From the NCBI GenBank assembly GCA_902651635.1, contig CACRSC010000273.1, positions 548,079 to 612,078 on the forward strand: a stretch of 64,000 nucleotides of DNA. Reading direction: 5' to 3'. Under the pieces are notes generated by a model that did not search any database, had not been told where the DNA came from, and saw nothing but the letters and a program-made list of their open reading frames with translations. The position numbers and the translations under genes are program-made. Source of the DNA: Mastigamoeba balamuthi. Taxonomy: Eukaryota > Evosea > Mastigamoebida > Mastigamoebidae. Positions within the stretch are counted from its first letter, which is position 1, and the number at the start of each line of letters is the position of its first letter. Below are positions 22,645 through 34,200 of this stretch, piece after piece.

Positions 22645-23732
22645 ATGAACGTCGTCGACGATGATGAGGCCCTGTCGGCGCAGCAGCTCAACGGCCCGCA
22701 GGGGCTGCTGCTGCTGTGCGCGCAGAGGCCCGCGGCGGCGGTGACCGAGGGAACAGCGGCGCACGGCGAGCCCAGCCTGCTCGAGTCGCTGCTCTCGCCC
22801 GGGTCGCTGTCGAGCTGCGGGCCCGCGGTCAGGACCACCGCTGCGACGGACATGGAGAATCTGAGCAGGGAGCTCGAGGCCGCGCGCAGGGAGATCGCGG
22901 GGCTCAAGGCGGAACTGCTCGTGCGAACACTCCCCGCAGCATTTTCCGGCGGTTTTCGTCAATTGTCCCTCAATCATCTCCCAGAGGGCCCGGAGCGAGA
23001 AGGAGGCCGCAGTGGCAACTGCGAGGGCGTACGCCGTGCGTATGGAGGACCAGAAGCAGCATTTCTGTGAGCAGATTGAGCGTGCCAAGGTGGTGCGTGC
23101 TTCTCAATGACTCACTTCAAAGAAGCGGCTTCTCACGGCCTCTTGGGCGCAGGAGTCGCACCAGAGGCTCAAGGCGTCGCTGGTCCAGAAGGACTGGGAG
23201 ATCAGGCGGCTCACCGATGAGAACACGGAACTCGCGTGAGTGTCCCCGTCACTCCCGGGCTTTCCCTGATGACCACCACAGTGTCAGGCTGGATGAAGCC
23301 TCAGCAGACCTCGCACGCGTCCTGGCGTTGAACGGAGGACAGGCCGCGATCAAGGAGCGAGTCGCTGCTGCCGTATCGTCCTACACTTGCTCTCCGACAG
23401 TTCCATCGCCACCACCTCCCGAGGAGGAGCTGCAGTGTCCCCCGGCTCCCGCCTCAGCTCTGCCGCGCCTCGAGCCTCCTCGCACCAACTTGGCAGTCGT
23501 GACGACACGCTACATGGGCACTACGTACCTCTTCGAGACGGCGCTCGACGAGACCTATGCGAGCCTGTGCAGCCGCATGGCTCACAGGCTCGGTATCTCG
23601 CCGGACAGGCGCCTGCTGCTCTTCCTCGGCAGCAGGCCGCTGCACGGAGCCACCGTCGCAGACCTCGGCTGCACACACCCAGGGGCAGTAGTCACGGTTA
23701 TGACAGCGGGTATACCAAAGACAATCGCGTGA
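22645..23732 (+). CDS. Coiled-coil protein with C-terminal ubiquitin-like domain
   Basis: Exons 22645-22920, 22985-23092, 23153-23235 and 23282-23732 give 305 residues in continuous frame. Residues about 70-165 form a coiled coil interrupted by two exon junctions (MENLSRELEAARREIAGLK; QRLKASLVQKDWEIRRL). A proline-rich linker follows, then a C-terminal 75-residue module (TTRYMGTTYLFETALDETYA...DRRLLLFLGSRPLHG...GAVVTVMT). Its beta-beta-alpha-beta-beta pattern and LFLGSRPL turn look like a ubiquitin fold. There is no terminal Gly-Gly, so it is a domain rather than a conjugated modifier. No known family recognised. It is convergent with the next gene, only 62 bases apart. Confidence 0.6.
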
Positions 23733-23794
23733 CAACAATACGACATCCTTGTTTTGCATTCGTTCATCCCCCCGACTACGACTCTACGCGCGTG

Positions 23795-25119
23795 CTACCG
23801 CGTCTCGTCCGTGACGTCCACGAGCGACGCAAGCATCGCTGAGATGTCGGCGATCTTCTTCGCCTGCTGGGCGAGCGCGACGAGGTTCTTCGCGGCGTCG
23901 CTGGCCACCCCACGCAGGCCCGCGGCCGCGTCCCTGCTCTTGGCTCTCGTCTGGTCGATCTGCCTGCGCTGCTCGTCCAGCAGGCACTCCGCCGTCCGCA
24001 GGTCTGGCACCGCCGCCAACCGCTCCTGTGCGTTGCGCAGGTCGCGCTCGAGCGCCTCCGATCGGGACTCGGCGCTCTGCGCTCGTGCCAGCGCTGCCGC
24101 GAGGTTCGCCTCGACTCGCTGTGTGAGCTCCTCGAATGTTTTGGTCTGCGCTGCCTCCTTCTCCAGCAGCTTCCGCAATCGGTCCTCCGCCGTGGCTGCT
24201 CTCTGCTGCGCCCGCGCGCTCCTCTCCCTCTCCTCCGCGAGCTCGCGCTCCCTGTGTGCCAGTTGCTGGCAGGACCAGGGCAGGGCGGTCGTGAGGCCTC
24301 CGAGTGCAGGAACACGCGGCAAAGAATGCGCACCTCCTTGAGCCTCGCCAGCTGCTGGACGACAACACTGTGACCGTCGTCGACCACGTCGTCATCATCA
24401 TCATCATCGTCGTCGAGGTCTTTGGACTGGCGTCCCAGCCCGGGCAGCGGCGTCCTCGCAGCGGCGGCCGTGGCCACGGCGACCTCGACAGCCGGCAGCG
24501 GCTGCTGCGCTCTGCCCCCGCAGTCGCAGTCGTCGCCCAGGCCGTTGGACTGGCGCCCCAGCCCAGGCAGCGGCGTTCCGGCCACCGCGGCCTCTGCAGC
24601 GGCGCCCTCCGGCTGCTCTCCGCCCTTGCGCCGGGCCTCCTCGCCGAAGTCGTCGTCCTCGTCGCTGGCGGGGGGCGCTCTGTGAGTGTCCGGGTGCCCG
24701 CGGGCAGCCGCAGCGAGCGCACTCAGAGTCGAACAGCGGCTTCCTGCCCGGCGGGGCCGCTCGGGGGGCCGCAGGCGGCGGCGGCGACGACGACGCGCTC
24801 TGTGCCCTCTGCTGCTCTCCTGCGTACGAGAAGAACGAGAACGGATTCGGCTCCTGCTGCGCTGCCCGTCAGCACACCACAAGGGGAGGGGTGGAGAGAG
24901 AGAGAGAGGGCGGGGGTGGGCGCTGGCCTTGGGCTTGGGCTTGGCCCTGGGCGGCTTGGCGGCGGCTGTCGGGGGGGCGGGGTCTGCTGCTGCGGCTGTG
25001 GCGGCGCCCGAGGACGGAGCGGCGGGGCGCGGCGCTGGCTGGTCGGGGTCTTCCTTGGGGATGATGTTGAAGATGGAGAACGGGTTCGCCTCCTTGCGCT
25101 GCTGCGCGGTCTTCTTCAT
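23795..25119 (-). CDS. NPF-motif coiled-coil protein
   Basis: Starts at ATG 25119 (MKKTAQQRKEANPFSIFN). Later exons are about 24850-24723, 24679-24334 and 24265-23795, joined by introns of 43 and 68 bp. Two Asn-Pro-Phe motifs (EANPFSIF and QEPNPFSFF), one at the start of each of the first two exons, are the peptide recognised by EH domains of endocytic proteins. The middle is acidic (DDDDDDDDDVVDDG) and carries a short internal repeat, TPLPGLGRQS, twice. The last 170 residues are a long coiled coil (LAHRERELAEERERSARAQQ...). A role as endocytic or vesicle adaptor is inferred from NPF plus coiled coil. The first intron lacks a clear GT donor; a GC donor or a very small intron is possible. Confidence 0.55.
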
Positions 25120-25284
25120 CAGCGCAGCGCAGTGTGGGGAATTAAGATTCTTCTTGTATCTGGAGGAGAATATCTGCAGAGAGATCTGCGGGAGATACCG
25201 TCTCTGTGCCCTTGATTCTGGCCTGACGTCATTCTTGGTGTTCAGTTCAACTGGGCCTCCGACCGAGGGTGCAGCGCCGCAGAC

Positions 25285-27409
25285 ATGGGCAAAAGGAACA
25301 AGGGAAAGCGGCAGGGCCAGCTGCGCACGCAGCTCAAGACTGAGAAGGTCAGTTCGCTGTCCTGCCCCCATCAGTTTTTCCCCCCTGTAACCGCGTCTCT
25401 CACCTCATCTCTGTCGGTTCCGGCGGTTCTCGCGCGCGGGGTCCGCGAGAGCAGAAGGACCAGAAGAGGAACGCGAGGGAGGCGAAGCGGTACGAGGACG
25501 ACATCGACCGCGTGCTGTCGCAGATCGCCCGCTCGACGGGCGAGAGCCGCCCGATACCCTCGGGCCCCTGCGCCCGCCCCTCTGCGCGCGCGCACTGCTC
25601 GCTGGTCGCGCACCCCTCTGCCGACGCCAAGACGCTCGTCATGTGGGGCGGCGAGCTCTGCGCCTCCAAGGGCCGCCACGAGTTCTACCGCGACACGCTC
25701 AAGTTCCGCACCGACAAGCGCTCGTGGGCGTCGCTCGGGGCGCAGCCGGGCGCTCCGTGCCCGCTGCCGCGGTGCTCGCACCAGGCCGTGGGGCTGCGGT
25801 ACGGCGGGCGCGACCTGATGTACCTGTTCGGCGGCGAGTTCTCGACGCCTGACGGCGAGAAGTTCAGGCACTTCAGGGACACGTGGTGCCTCGACCTCGA
25901 GAGCGGCAGGTGGGAGGAGGTGCTGTGCCCGGGCAAGGGCGCCTCGCCCACGGCGCGCAGCGGCCACCGCATGACGTCGTGGAAGAAGCAGCTCGTGCTC
26001 TTCGGCGGCTACTTCGACTCCCTCGAGGACACCAGGTTCGATTCCCGCTGCCGGCATGTTTCTCGCCTCGCTGACGCCGGCGACTGCGCGGCCGCAGGTA
26101 CATGAACGACCTGTGGCTGTTCGACCTCGAGGCCCGCAAGTGGACCAAGGTGGACGTGCTCGGGGCGTCGGACAAGGCGAGCGCGCCCGCCCCCCGCAGC
26201 GGCTGCCAGCTGGCCGTCTACGGCGACTGGCTCTACGTCTTTGGCGGGTACTCCCGCGAGCTGCGCGACGCCACGGCCGACGACGACGACGACGAGGACG
26301 ACGTCGACCGCACCGTCGGTGTCATCCACAACGACGTGTGGCGCATCTCGCTGCCCGAGGTCGAGGCCTTTGCCGTGGCCAAGAACGCCCAGACCGAGGG
26401 CGTCGAGCCGCCCAAGTGGGAGAAGCTCAGGCTGACGATCGTGCCGCCGCCGCGCACGGGGTTCTGCCTGGCGACGTACAAGAAGAGGGCGTTCATGTTC
26501 GGGGGCGTGTACGACCCCGAGGACCTCGACAAGGAGAGCACCTTCCGCAACGACGTGTGGTCGTTCAACTTCGAGAAGGGCCGCTGGTTCGTCGTGAAGC
26601 TGAGGGACGCGCAAAAGGTGCCGAGCCCGAGGTACGGGTCGCAGTGCGCGGTGGTCGGCTCGTCGATGTACGTTTGGGGAGGCGTGACCGAGACGGACAA
26701 GGCCGAGTACACGTTCGACGACCTGTTCGAGCTCAACCTGAACAAGCTCGACGGGTTCAGCACGATCCTGGCGTCCACGGTGGCCCTGCCCCAGAAGGGC
26801 GAGGAGGAAAAGGACGACGACGACGAGGAGGGCGACGACAGCGATGACGAGGAGGGGGAGGAGGAGCCCGAGGAGGATAGCACTGCTTCAGAGAGCGAGG
26901 AGGACACTGGCGCATCCGAGAAGAAGAAGAAGAAGAGGAACAGGAAGAAGAAGAACAAGAAGGCCAAGAAGGCTGAGGAGGAGGAGGACGCTGAGAAGAG
27001 CGACGAGGACGACTCGAAGGACTTCTTCATGCCCGCTATATCCAAGCAGGCTGCTGCCGCCGCCGCTGCTGCGGCTGCTGCCATCGAGGCCGAGGAGCTC
27101 TCTGCCGGAGCTGCTGCCGCCGCCGCCGCGGAGGCGCCTGTCGAGGGGGCTGCGGCTCCTGAGGGAGAGCAGGCAGCTGAGGAGGAGCCTCTGGCGCCCC
27201 CAGAGGTGCTTGCCACGAGGGACCACCACGGCACCGAGGAGCTCGAGGGCCCTGCTGGGCTGCCGCGTGCTGAGCCCAGAGAGCCCGAGCCCGTCGTTCC
27301 TTATGACGGCGCTGTCGACGAGACATCTGACACCGAGGCAGATGCCGCCCCTGTTGCCCCTCAGGCAGCGAGCGCATCTGATGCACCAGCCTCTAGCCCA
27401 AGCCAATAG
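25285..27409 (+). CDS. Kelch-repeat protein, KLHDC4-like
   Basis: Exons 25285-25347, 25455-26035 and 26098-27409 give 651 residues. The basic start (MGKRNKGKRQGQ) and N-terminal region (RYEDDIDRVLSQIA) lead into about six kelch blades with the usual double glycine and spaced aromatic residues: VMWGGELC, YLFGGEFSTPDGEKFRHFRDTW, LVLFGGYFDS, YVFGGYSREL, FMFGGVYDPEDLDKESTFRNDVWSF and YVWGGVTETDKAEYTFDDLF. This order, and the long acidic/lysine-rich tail after the propeller, resemble KLHDC4 and its yeast counterpart Kel3-like proteins. A propeller scaffold role is inferred. The tail contains poly-E, poly-K and alanine-rich runs. Confidence 0.85.
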
Positions 27410-27737
27410 ACAGAAATTGCCGGAGAAATAAGCTCTGGAGCGTAATCAATCATCTACGAGTGTTATGATGTGCTCACATATCAGCCTTAGTCGCAACTTG
27501 ACGTGGAGAGCAGATTTAATGGCAAGCAGAGAGGACTGCGCTGTGTGGAGTAATGGGCCGTCCGTAAGTGCTCCTATCTCAGCCCGGCAACTCGATACCT
27601 CAGCAAACGCACCGGGAAAGCACACTCAAGCATCGTCTTTGCCGGTGTATGCGAGCCAGGTAGCGTCAAGACACGACAGAGTTGCATGGTGCATAGGCAC
27701 TGCGTTCTGACAAGAAGTGTGTTGCCGTCGTTTCTGG
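27410..27737. other. Intergenic between convergent genes
   Basis: Nothing supported. It is probably shared 3' untranslated sequence of the kelch and PH-domain genes. Confidence 0.5.
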
Positions 27738-29422
27738 TTACCGGTCATATGTTGATGTGTAGTCTCTCTCTGGCAGTGCGGGCGGCGGAATATCGACAGG
27801 TGTGTAGTCCCTCGGCGGCAGCCTGGCGCAGGGGCTCCCGATCTTGATCGGTGGCGATCGCAGCGGGCTCTTGTTGCCCGGTGCCAGGCGTGCCGAGTTG
27901 GGCGGCATCAGCCTCGGCGATGTCGAGCTCGACTCCGGGGCCCCGGGGTCCGATCTCGGCGAGCCCTTGGCGTCCGACCTCGGCGAGCCCTTGGCGTCGG
28001 ACGACGCCTTTGTCGTGCTCTCGGTCGTGGCCCCCGCGGCCTGCTGCCCTGCCGGCGACCCCACAGGGGGCGGGGGGAACGCTGGCGGCGGTATGTCGAC
28101 GGGCACGAACATGGCGACCTCTGCGTGCGTGTCTGACTCCTGCGCGGTCGGCGGCGTCTTGGACAGCCCGAAGAGCCCGCTGAACGACAGCCTCCGCGAC
28201 TTGCGCAGCGCCCCCGACGGCTGCGGCTGCTGCTGCTGCTGCGGCTGCTGCGGCTGCTGCTCCACGACCGTGGCCCTGCGCATGTGCGCGTTGGACGCCG
28301 ACGCCGCAGCCGTCGCCTTGGGCGACCCCCTGGGGAACGGCGCTATCTCGGGCGCCGTGGTGCTGCGCGGGACCTGCGTCAGCGCCGCGACCAGCACGGG
28401 GCTCACGCCCCCGTACGACCCGCACTCCTGCGACGGCGGCGGCGGGCCCGGCGGCGGCGGTATGTCGGGCACCGACCCCGCAGACGCCCGCTTGAGCGAC
28501 GACGGCGACAGGCGCTCGCCGTACTGCGCCGCCGCCGCCAGCGCCGCCGCCTCTGCGACCGACGGCGACTGCGCGCGGTGCGAGCTGCGCCTGCGCCCCG
28601 CCGTCGGCGTCGACGACGAGGGCAGCACCGCGTCCGAGGCCCGCGACTTCCTCTGCGCCTTGGCGGGGTCCGCCCCGGCGTCGCCGGTGGCGCGCAGGCG
28701 GGGCTTGGAGAGGACCCTGGGCGGCGCCAGCGCGGGCGAGCTGGGGCTCGGGTCGCGCGCCGTCAGGATGGCCAGCTCGCGCGCCAGCTGCTCGGCGCCG
28801 GCCTCGGACTGCCCGCGGCTGCGCGAGGGGTCCCACGCGCACGCCGCGCTCCTGCGCTCCTCGGTCTTGCGTGCGGCCGCGCCCTCCTTGCGGCTCGACA
28901 GCTGCTCGTCTCGTCGCCTGAACAGCTCCTCCCATCTATTAATAGGAAAGGGAGGGAAGAAAGGGGGACCACAGTGTGAGGCACAGCCGCAGAGCACCGG
29001 ATGCGGGGGGAGGGAGAGGAGGGGGGAAGGGGGGGGGGGAGGGCGGACGTCTTGATCCAGAGGTCGAACTCGCGCGGGACGAAGGTGTAGATGCAGTCGG
29101 GGGCGGCGACCTGGATGGACTGGCGGCCGTCGGCGAGCCGCGCGGCGCGGAACGAGACGCAGAGGCGCACGTCGATGGTCGCGCGGACGGCCGCCCGGTC
29201 GCCGGGCTCGCTGAGCGCCACGAGCAGCGCGTCGCCGGCGCCGGTCCACACGAGGCGCCGGGCCCACGCGCCGCTGCGGCCGGCGGCGACGAACATCGTG
29301 CCCTCGACGACGAACGGGTCGCTGGCGGCGCTGCTGGGCGGCGGGCACGAGCGCAGGCGCGGGACGTGCGACGCGGAGCGCGCGAACGGCGGCGTGTCCG
29401 ACGCCACGTCGGGGCCCGACAT
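27738..29422 (-). CDS. PH-domain protein with long proline/serine-rich tail
   Basis: Exon 1 (29422-29049) and exon 2 (28935-27738) join through a 113-bp intron to give 523 residues. Residues about 35-135 look like a pleckstrin-homology domain: FVVEGTMFVAAG, RRLVWTGAGDALLVAL, ARLADGRQSIQV, and the closing helix FDLWIKTWEELFRRR, whose conserved Trp is encoded just before the splice. The rest is low complexity: Ser/Pro-rich with polyproline runs (DIPPPPGPPPP; VDIPPPAFPPPP), a polyglutamine patch and a duplicated SSDAKGSPRSDAKGSPRSD. DIPPP recurs four times and could be an SH3, WW or EVH1 ligand. Membrane or cortical scaffold is inference. Confidence 0.55.
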
Positions 29423-29790
29423 GGCGGTGCCGGCGGAGAGACGTGGGAAACGGTGGTTGGGGAGGGGGGTTGGCGGATACAATACCGCTTTCTCGAGATA
29501 ATGATGTCTGGATAGTAGGGAGATATGATCCCCTTGAAAAATTCCGTCCTATGGGGTCTGCATTTCCAACGGCGCGGCGTTGAGGAACTCACTGGCCCCA
29601 ACTTCCTCGCGCCAGATACCAGCAGGAGCGGCACGGCAGACACCCCATGTGCATTCAAAAAAAAAAAGTGGCTCTTGTTTGGATGTGGTTTCTGTGTACT
29701 CGCGGGGGATGCCCAGGCGCAGCAGGGACGCTCCGGGCTGGCAGAGAAGGGGATTACTCAGCCTCTGCCTTGCGTCCGAGAGCGCGGCCC
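29423..29790. other. Intergenic
   Basis: No gene supported; contains an 11-base A-run near 29660. Presumably the promoter of the PH gene and the 3' flank of SCAMP. Confidence 0.5.
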
Positions 29791-30705
29791 CTAGAGGATT
29801 GCACCGCCCCCAGGCTGCTGCTGCTGCTGCTCAACCTGCTGCTTCGCCGCCTCGGTCGCAACCTGCGCCCGGGTTTTCAGTTAGAATTCCATCTCTGGAG
29901 AATTGAAACCGGACTGCGCGCATAATACAGACAATTGAATTCAAGAGTGAAAGGAAGAAATCCCCGCAGAAGCCGCCCAGTGAGGGGAGAGTGGCGCACG
30001 GCGACGACGACGTCGGGGTGCTTGGCAGCCTCGGTGACAGCGGCCTTGCCGGCCTCGGCGGCGGTGGCCCTGAGGCCGCCACGCTGGCTGTAGACCACGC
30101 GCGTGTGGATCCACAGGTACACGGACGTGGCGATGAGAATGCCCCACAGGATGGCGCACACGAGGCACATCAGCTGCAGCCACGCGTGCTTGGCCGAGAT
30201 GGCGTAGACAATGCCGCTGTTGGTGTTGTGTGCACACGCGCACGCGCGATTTCCAGAGGTCCTGAGTTCGAAGCCCCCGAGCGGCAAGGGAAAAACTGAA
30301 AGCAGAAACAACGCACGCGAAGCCCCAGCCCGTGATGCCGATGACGGCGATGATGTTGAGGATGATCTCGGCGAGGAGGCCGCCGAAGAAGAGGAAGAAC
30401 CTCAGCGTGCCGTTGGACCGCGCGGCGTTGTAGAGGCAGCGGAAGACCCAGTGCGTGAAGACGGGCCAGATGACGGCGAAGATGATGGCGACGATGAGGT
30501 TCTTGAGCTCGCCCTGCGACATCAGGCACAGCGCGCAGATGAGGTTGTACGCGAGCGTCACCACCGTGCCCATCCACATGAAGTAGGCGAAGTAGACCAG
30601 GCGGCGCAGAGCGCCCTCGGGTATCTCGCCCGCGATGTCCTGGTGGTAGCACGAGGCCTTGCTCCGCCCGAACGGCCAGTTGTTCTCGCGCACCTCTCCT
30701 GCCAT
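29791..30705 (-). CDS. Secretory carrier-associated membrane protein (SCAMP)
   Basis: Three exons (30705-30317, 30216-30000, 29862-29791) give 225 residues. NNWPFGRSKASCYHQDIAGEIPE is the family signature before the first membrane span. Four spans follow: LVYFAYFMWMGTVVTLAYNL, LIVAIIFAVIWPVFTHWVF, FFLFFGGLLAEIILNIIAVI and LQLMCLVCAILWGILIATSV. The last exon is short; the splice GTGCGC...GGGCGCAG was chosen because it continues as VATEAAKQQVEQQQQQPGGG, a typical polar tail, whereas reading straight on gives an unlike peptide. SCAMPs recycle between the Golgi, endosomes and plasma membrane. N-terminal NPF repeats of animal forms are absent, as in short SCAMPs. Confidence 0.88.
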
Positions 30706-31224
30706 CCCTCGACTGCTTCGCTTTTTTGAGCTGTTGGTGAGGCGCCCAACTGAAACAAGGGATTCTTCGGCGAGACACACAGATCTTGAAAGAAAAACTG
30801 AAATTTCGTTATTCCCGCTCTGCGAAACGCCCGTGGGGATGCGGACCGTCGGGTGTTGCCCTCGGGCCCGCGGGTGGCGCTGGGCGTGCTGCGCTGTCGT
30901 GCACGTGCAGTCGCCCTCGTGGGCGAATCATCGCGTGGGCGCGTGAGCAGCGCCGAGACACGAAAGACGCGGCTCGGTGTTTGTTGTCTGCAGGCGTGTG
31001 CGGGCGTGTGTGAGCCCGCACGAGTGACGCGATAAGTACTTGCCGCGCTGACGCGGATGCACGCTCAATGCACGTGCGTCGCCGACTCTCCGCCACAGCG
31101 GCGTGCAGTGATCGGATGCACGCATACTGCTCGCTCGTGCTTCGTAACTCCGAAGGCTAAGGGGAAAGAAAGATGGTGTCCGCGGTTTATCTCTTCAGCG
31201 GGGGAGGGGGACGCTCGAGTGCTC
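30706..31224. other. Intergenic
   Basis: CpG-rich, no gene supported. It holds the SCAMP promoter and the 3' flank of DCAF1; both genes are on the minus strand. Confidence 0.5.
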
Positions 31225-34200
31225 TCAGGTGGAGGAGGGACCCCTGTCCGAAGGGCGCTCCTCGAACCTCAGCTGGGGCCTCCTGCGCCTCCTCCTCCGC
31301 CCCTGGGCCGTGTCCTCGTCCTCCGCAGGTGCCTCGGATTCGTGCTGCTCTGCCACCGATTCCGGTACCTGTGCTCCTGCCGCCGCCGCCGCTGCTGCTC
31401 CGAGCGGTGTCGACGGCTCTGCTGCCTCCGCCGCCTCCGCTGCCGGGGCTTGGGCGGCTGCAGCTGCAGCCACAGGCTCGGCTCGGCGCCTGCGCCTTCC
31501 TGGGAGGACGAGCTGGGCGATGTCCTCGGGGCGCAGCACAATGGGCCCGACGTCGTCGTGCTCGTCGGCGCTATCGCCTGACCCGGACTCGCTGTGGTCC
31601 CCCGCCCCGTGGTCGCCATCAGCGCCCTCCTCGAAGATCTCTATGCCCTCGAGGACATCGTCGTCGTCGTCGTCATCGTGCTCGCCGTCATCGTCCGACT
31701 CCTCCGTGTCCGAGGCATAGAGGTCTTCGTCGTCGAGCTCCGAGTCCGATCCGCTCTCCTCGTCAGAGTACTGCGCGCGTGGGGTCAGCACTGGCAGGGA
31801 TCAAAGAGGTTGTGGGCAGCTTACGAGGAGCTCTTCCTCCTCCTCATCGATGGGCTCGTCCTCGAAGTCGTCCGTGTCACCCAGACGCTTGCGGCCGACC
31901 TCGTAGAGGCGGCACGTGGAGGACGTGTCGTTGTGCGTGTTCTCCACGGTGCAGATCTGCGTGTCGTACTCGTCGATCGAGAGGCTCCACAGGAAGCGGT
32001 CGCCTGTGTTGGCCGTCGTGATCAGGCTGTAGTCGGTCATGTCGACCGTGTGGAACGACTTGCTGAACACCGACGCCCTCTGCCTCTTCGACGTCTTGTC
32101 GTACTCGCGGCACACTGCCTCGGAGAATGAGCTTGTTGCACTGTGGTGTGGGGTATCGCACATGCAAAGGCAATGTCTCCGGTCCCGGAGAAGATGAGAT
32201 GAGTCTGGTCCAAGACAGGGACCGTCTTGACGAGCTTGAGCGACCTGAGGTCCCAAATCTCCGAGTTGATGATGACCTCGTTGCCCGAGCGGTTGAAATA
32301 GCCTGTTGGGCGCGAGGACATTGATGAGATCACCCAGAAGGCAAGGCAACGCCAGTCGTACCACTGCCATAGCTCGTGAACTTGTCGAAGCGGTGCACGA
32401 CCTGCGGGATGCGCAGGTCCCACAGCACGCCGTCGTTGAGCACCAGCGAGTCGCAGGGGCTCCAGCACGCGACGTTCGAGTGGTTGATCTCTGCGCTCGA
32501 CACGTGCTCGGCGAGGGTCAGGAGCGCGTCCCCGCTCTCCACGTCGAACACGCATGCCTTGTCCTCGTACGTCCCCACGAGCCTGTCTCCCGTGCTGCTG
32601 AAGTGTGCTGCAGTCGCGGGCATGTCAGCGGGTCCCGTTGCTTTATGTATGCTCGTACCCGCGTAGACTCCGGGGAAGATGCGAAGCGGGTCGTTTGTGT
32701 TCATCGGATCGGAGACGTCCCAGAGCTTCGTCTCAGCGTACGAGCGACTCTCGGTGGTGCTGGTGACCATCCTCTTCCTGTCCGGCGACAGCTTCAGCCA
32801 GGCCACCTGGCCGCCTTCGTGCCCATTCCACGCCCTCTGTAAAAATAGTCGAAGGGTCAACAAATGAAAAGCTAGGCACTCGGGGACGGTAGGCTTGCCT
32901 CTGGGTCAGAGTTTTCCGTGTTGTAAAGACGGAACTCTCCCGTGCTCGTTCCCACGATGATTCTCTCTGAGTTCACTGTTAGGCAAAGTGCACCGAGCGA
33001 GGGCAGCTGGCGCACTGTCGGTCAGGAACGCCGAGCACGTGAAGAGGGACTCATCGTTGTGGTACGACTTGAACGGCTTGAACCTCGAGTACAGCAGCTT
33101 CCTGTCGCACGACCTGCCACCGTGCCCACCGAACCTCGGGCACAGCTGCCGTTCCATCAGCCTCGTCGTGATGCTGACGGGCGCCACTCCGGCCACGGGG
33201 CCGAACACCCTCCTCTCGGGGCACTTGTGCGGCTTCAGGATCGGGAAAGGAGGTAGCACAGCAATCGGGTTTCTGCATTTCTCGTGCTGGTTCCGCAGGT
33301 ACTGCGTCACTATCTCGTCGAGCATTCCCGTGCTGGAGCCCTCGGGTAGATCTGCGAGGTTCTGCGGATACCTGGCGTTAGCAACCACAAAGCAATATGC
33401 AAAGCGCGCGTACAGCTTCCTTGGCGAGGGTGTCGGCCGATTGCTTGTAGCCCTTGGAGGCGAGGAAGTCGTGAACGACTGCGAGGAGCTCGTTCTGCGA
33501 ATAACTGGCAGGGCGTAAGAACAAGAAATGCGGGTGGCGCTGCACGGCAAACGCACCTCACATGAGTCTGCGACACAATCGCAGCCCTCTCGATCTTCCT
33601 GTGCGCGGGGTCCGTCGCGTCCTGCATCAGCGTCGCAGGTGGTCTCCCAGTTCTGTTGAAATAGGGTGAGAGAACGGCAAGGGCAGGCGCTGGACGCACA
33701 TCCTCCCGATGATGTCGATCGCGTGCTTGCGGAACTGCTCGTGGTACCTGGCGGTCTGCGGCAGCACAGGCTCCTCCATCCTGTCCGAGAGTAGAGAGCA
33801 CACCTGCAGCTTGCCGAGGATCTGCGTGATCATGGGGTCGCGCGAGAGGCCCGCCAGTGCCTCGCAGGCGCGCGCTCGCACTCGGTCAACGTGCTCCATG
33901 CTCTTGGGCTGGATGTAGCGCACAAGCGACAGGAGCATCTGTATCCCGTTCTTGTTGCGCACGTTCCTCCAGACCCTGCGGAGCATGTCGTCGACCTCCT
34001 GGACGGGCTGAGACGACCGCGCTCTGCCTGGTGTTCCGGGCGCGACAGGTTGCTGCGCCTCCGATCCCACGGCGCTCTGGGGGGCTGCGAACACGGCAGT
34101 TGCATCGCGGGTGTGCTCCGATGTGCTTGCGTGCTGCGCTCTCGATGTCTGCTTCCTCTGTTGTCTGTACGGCACAGTTAACGCAACACACTGCGAGTGG

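Noticed and set aside
26841-27150. Separate plus-frame protein of Arg/Leu-rich sequence
   Set aside because: Frame-shifted reading of the acidic/lysine-rich tail of the kelch protein.
27851-29055. Plus-strand frames opposite the PH-domain gene
   Set aside because: Cys/Ala/Ser-rich translations of the antisense strand; the minus-strand frame has a PH domain and a sensible splice.
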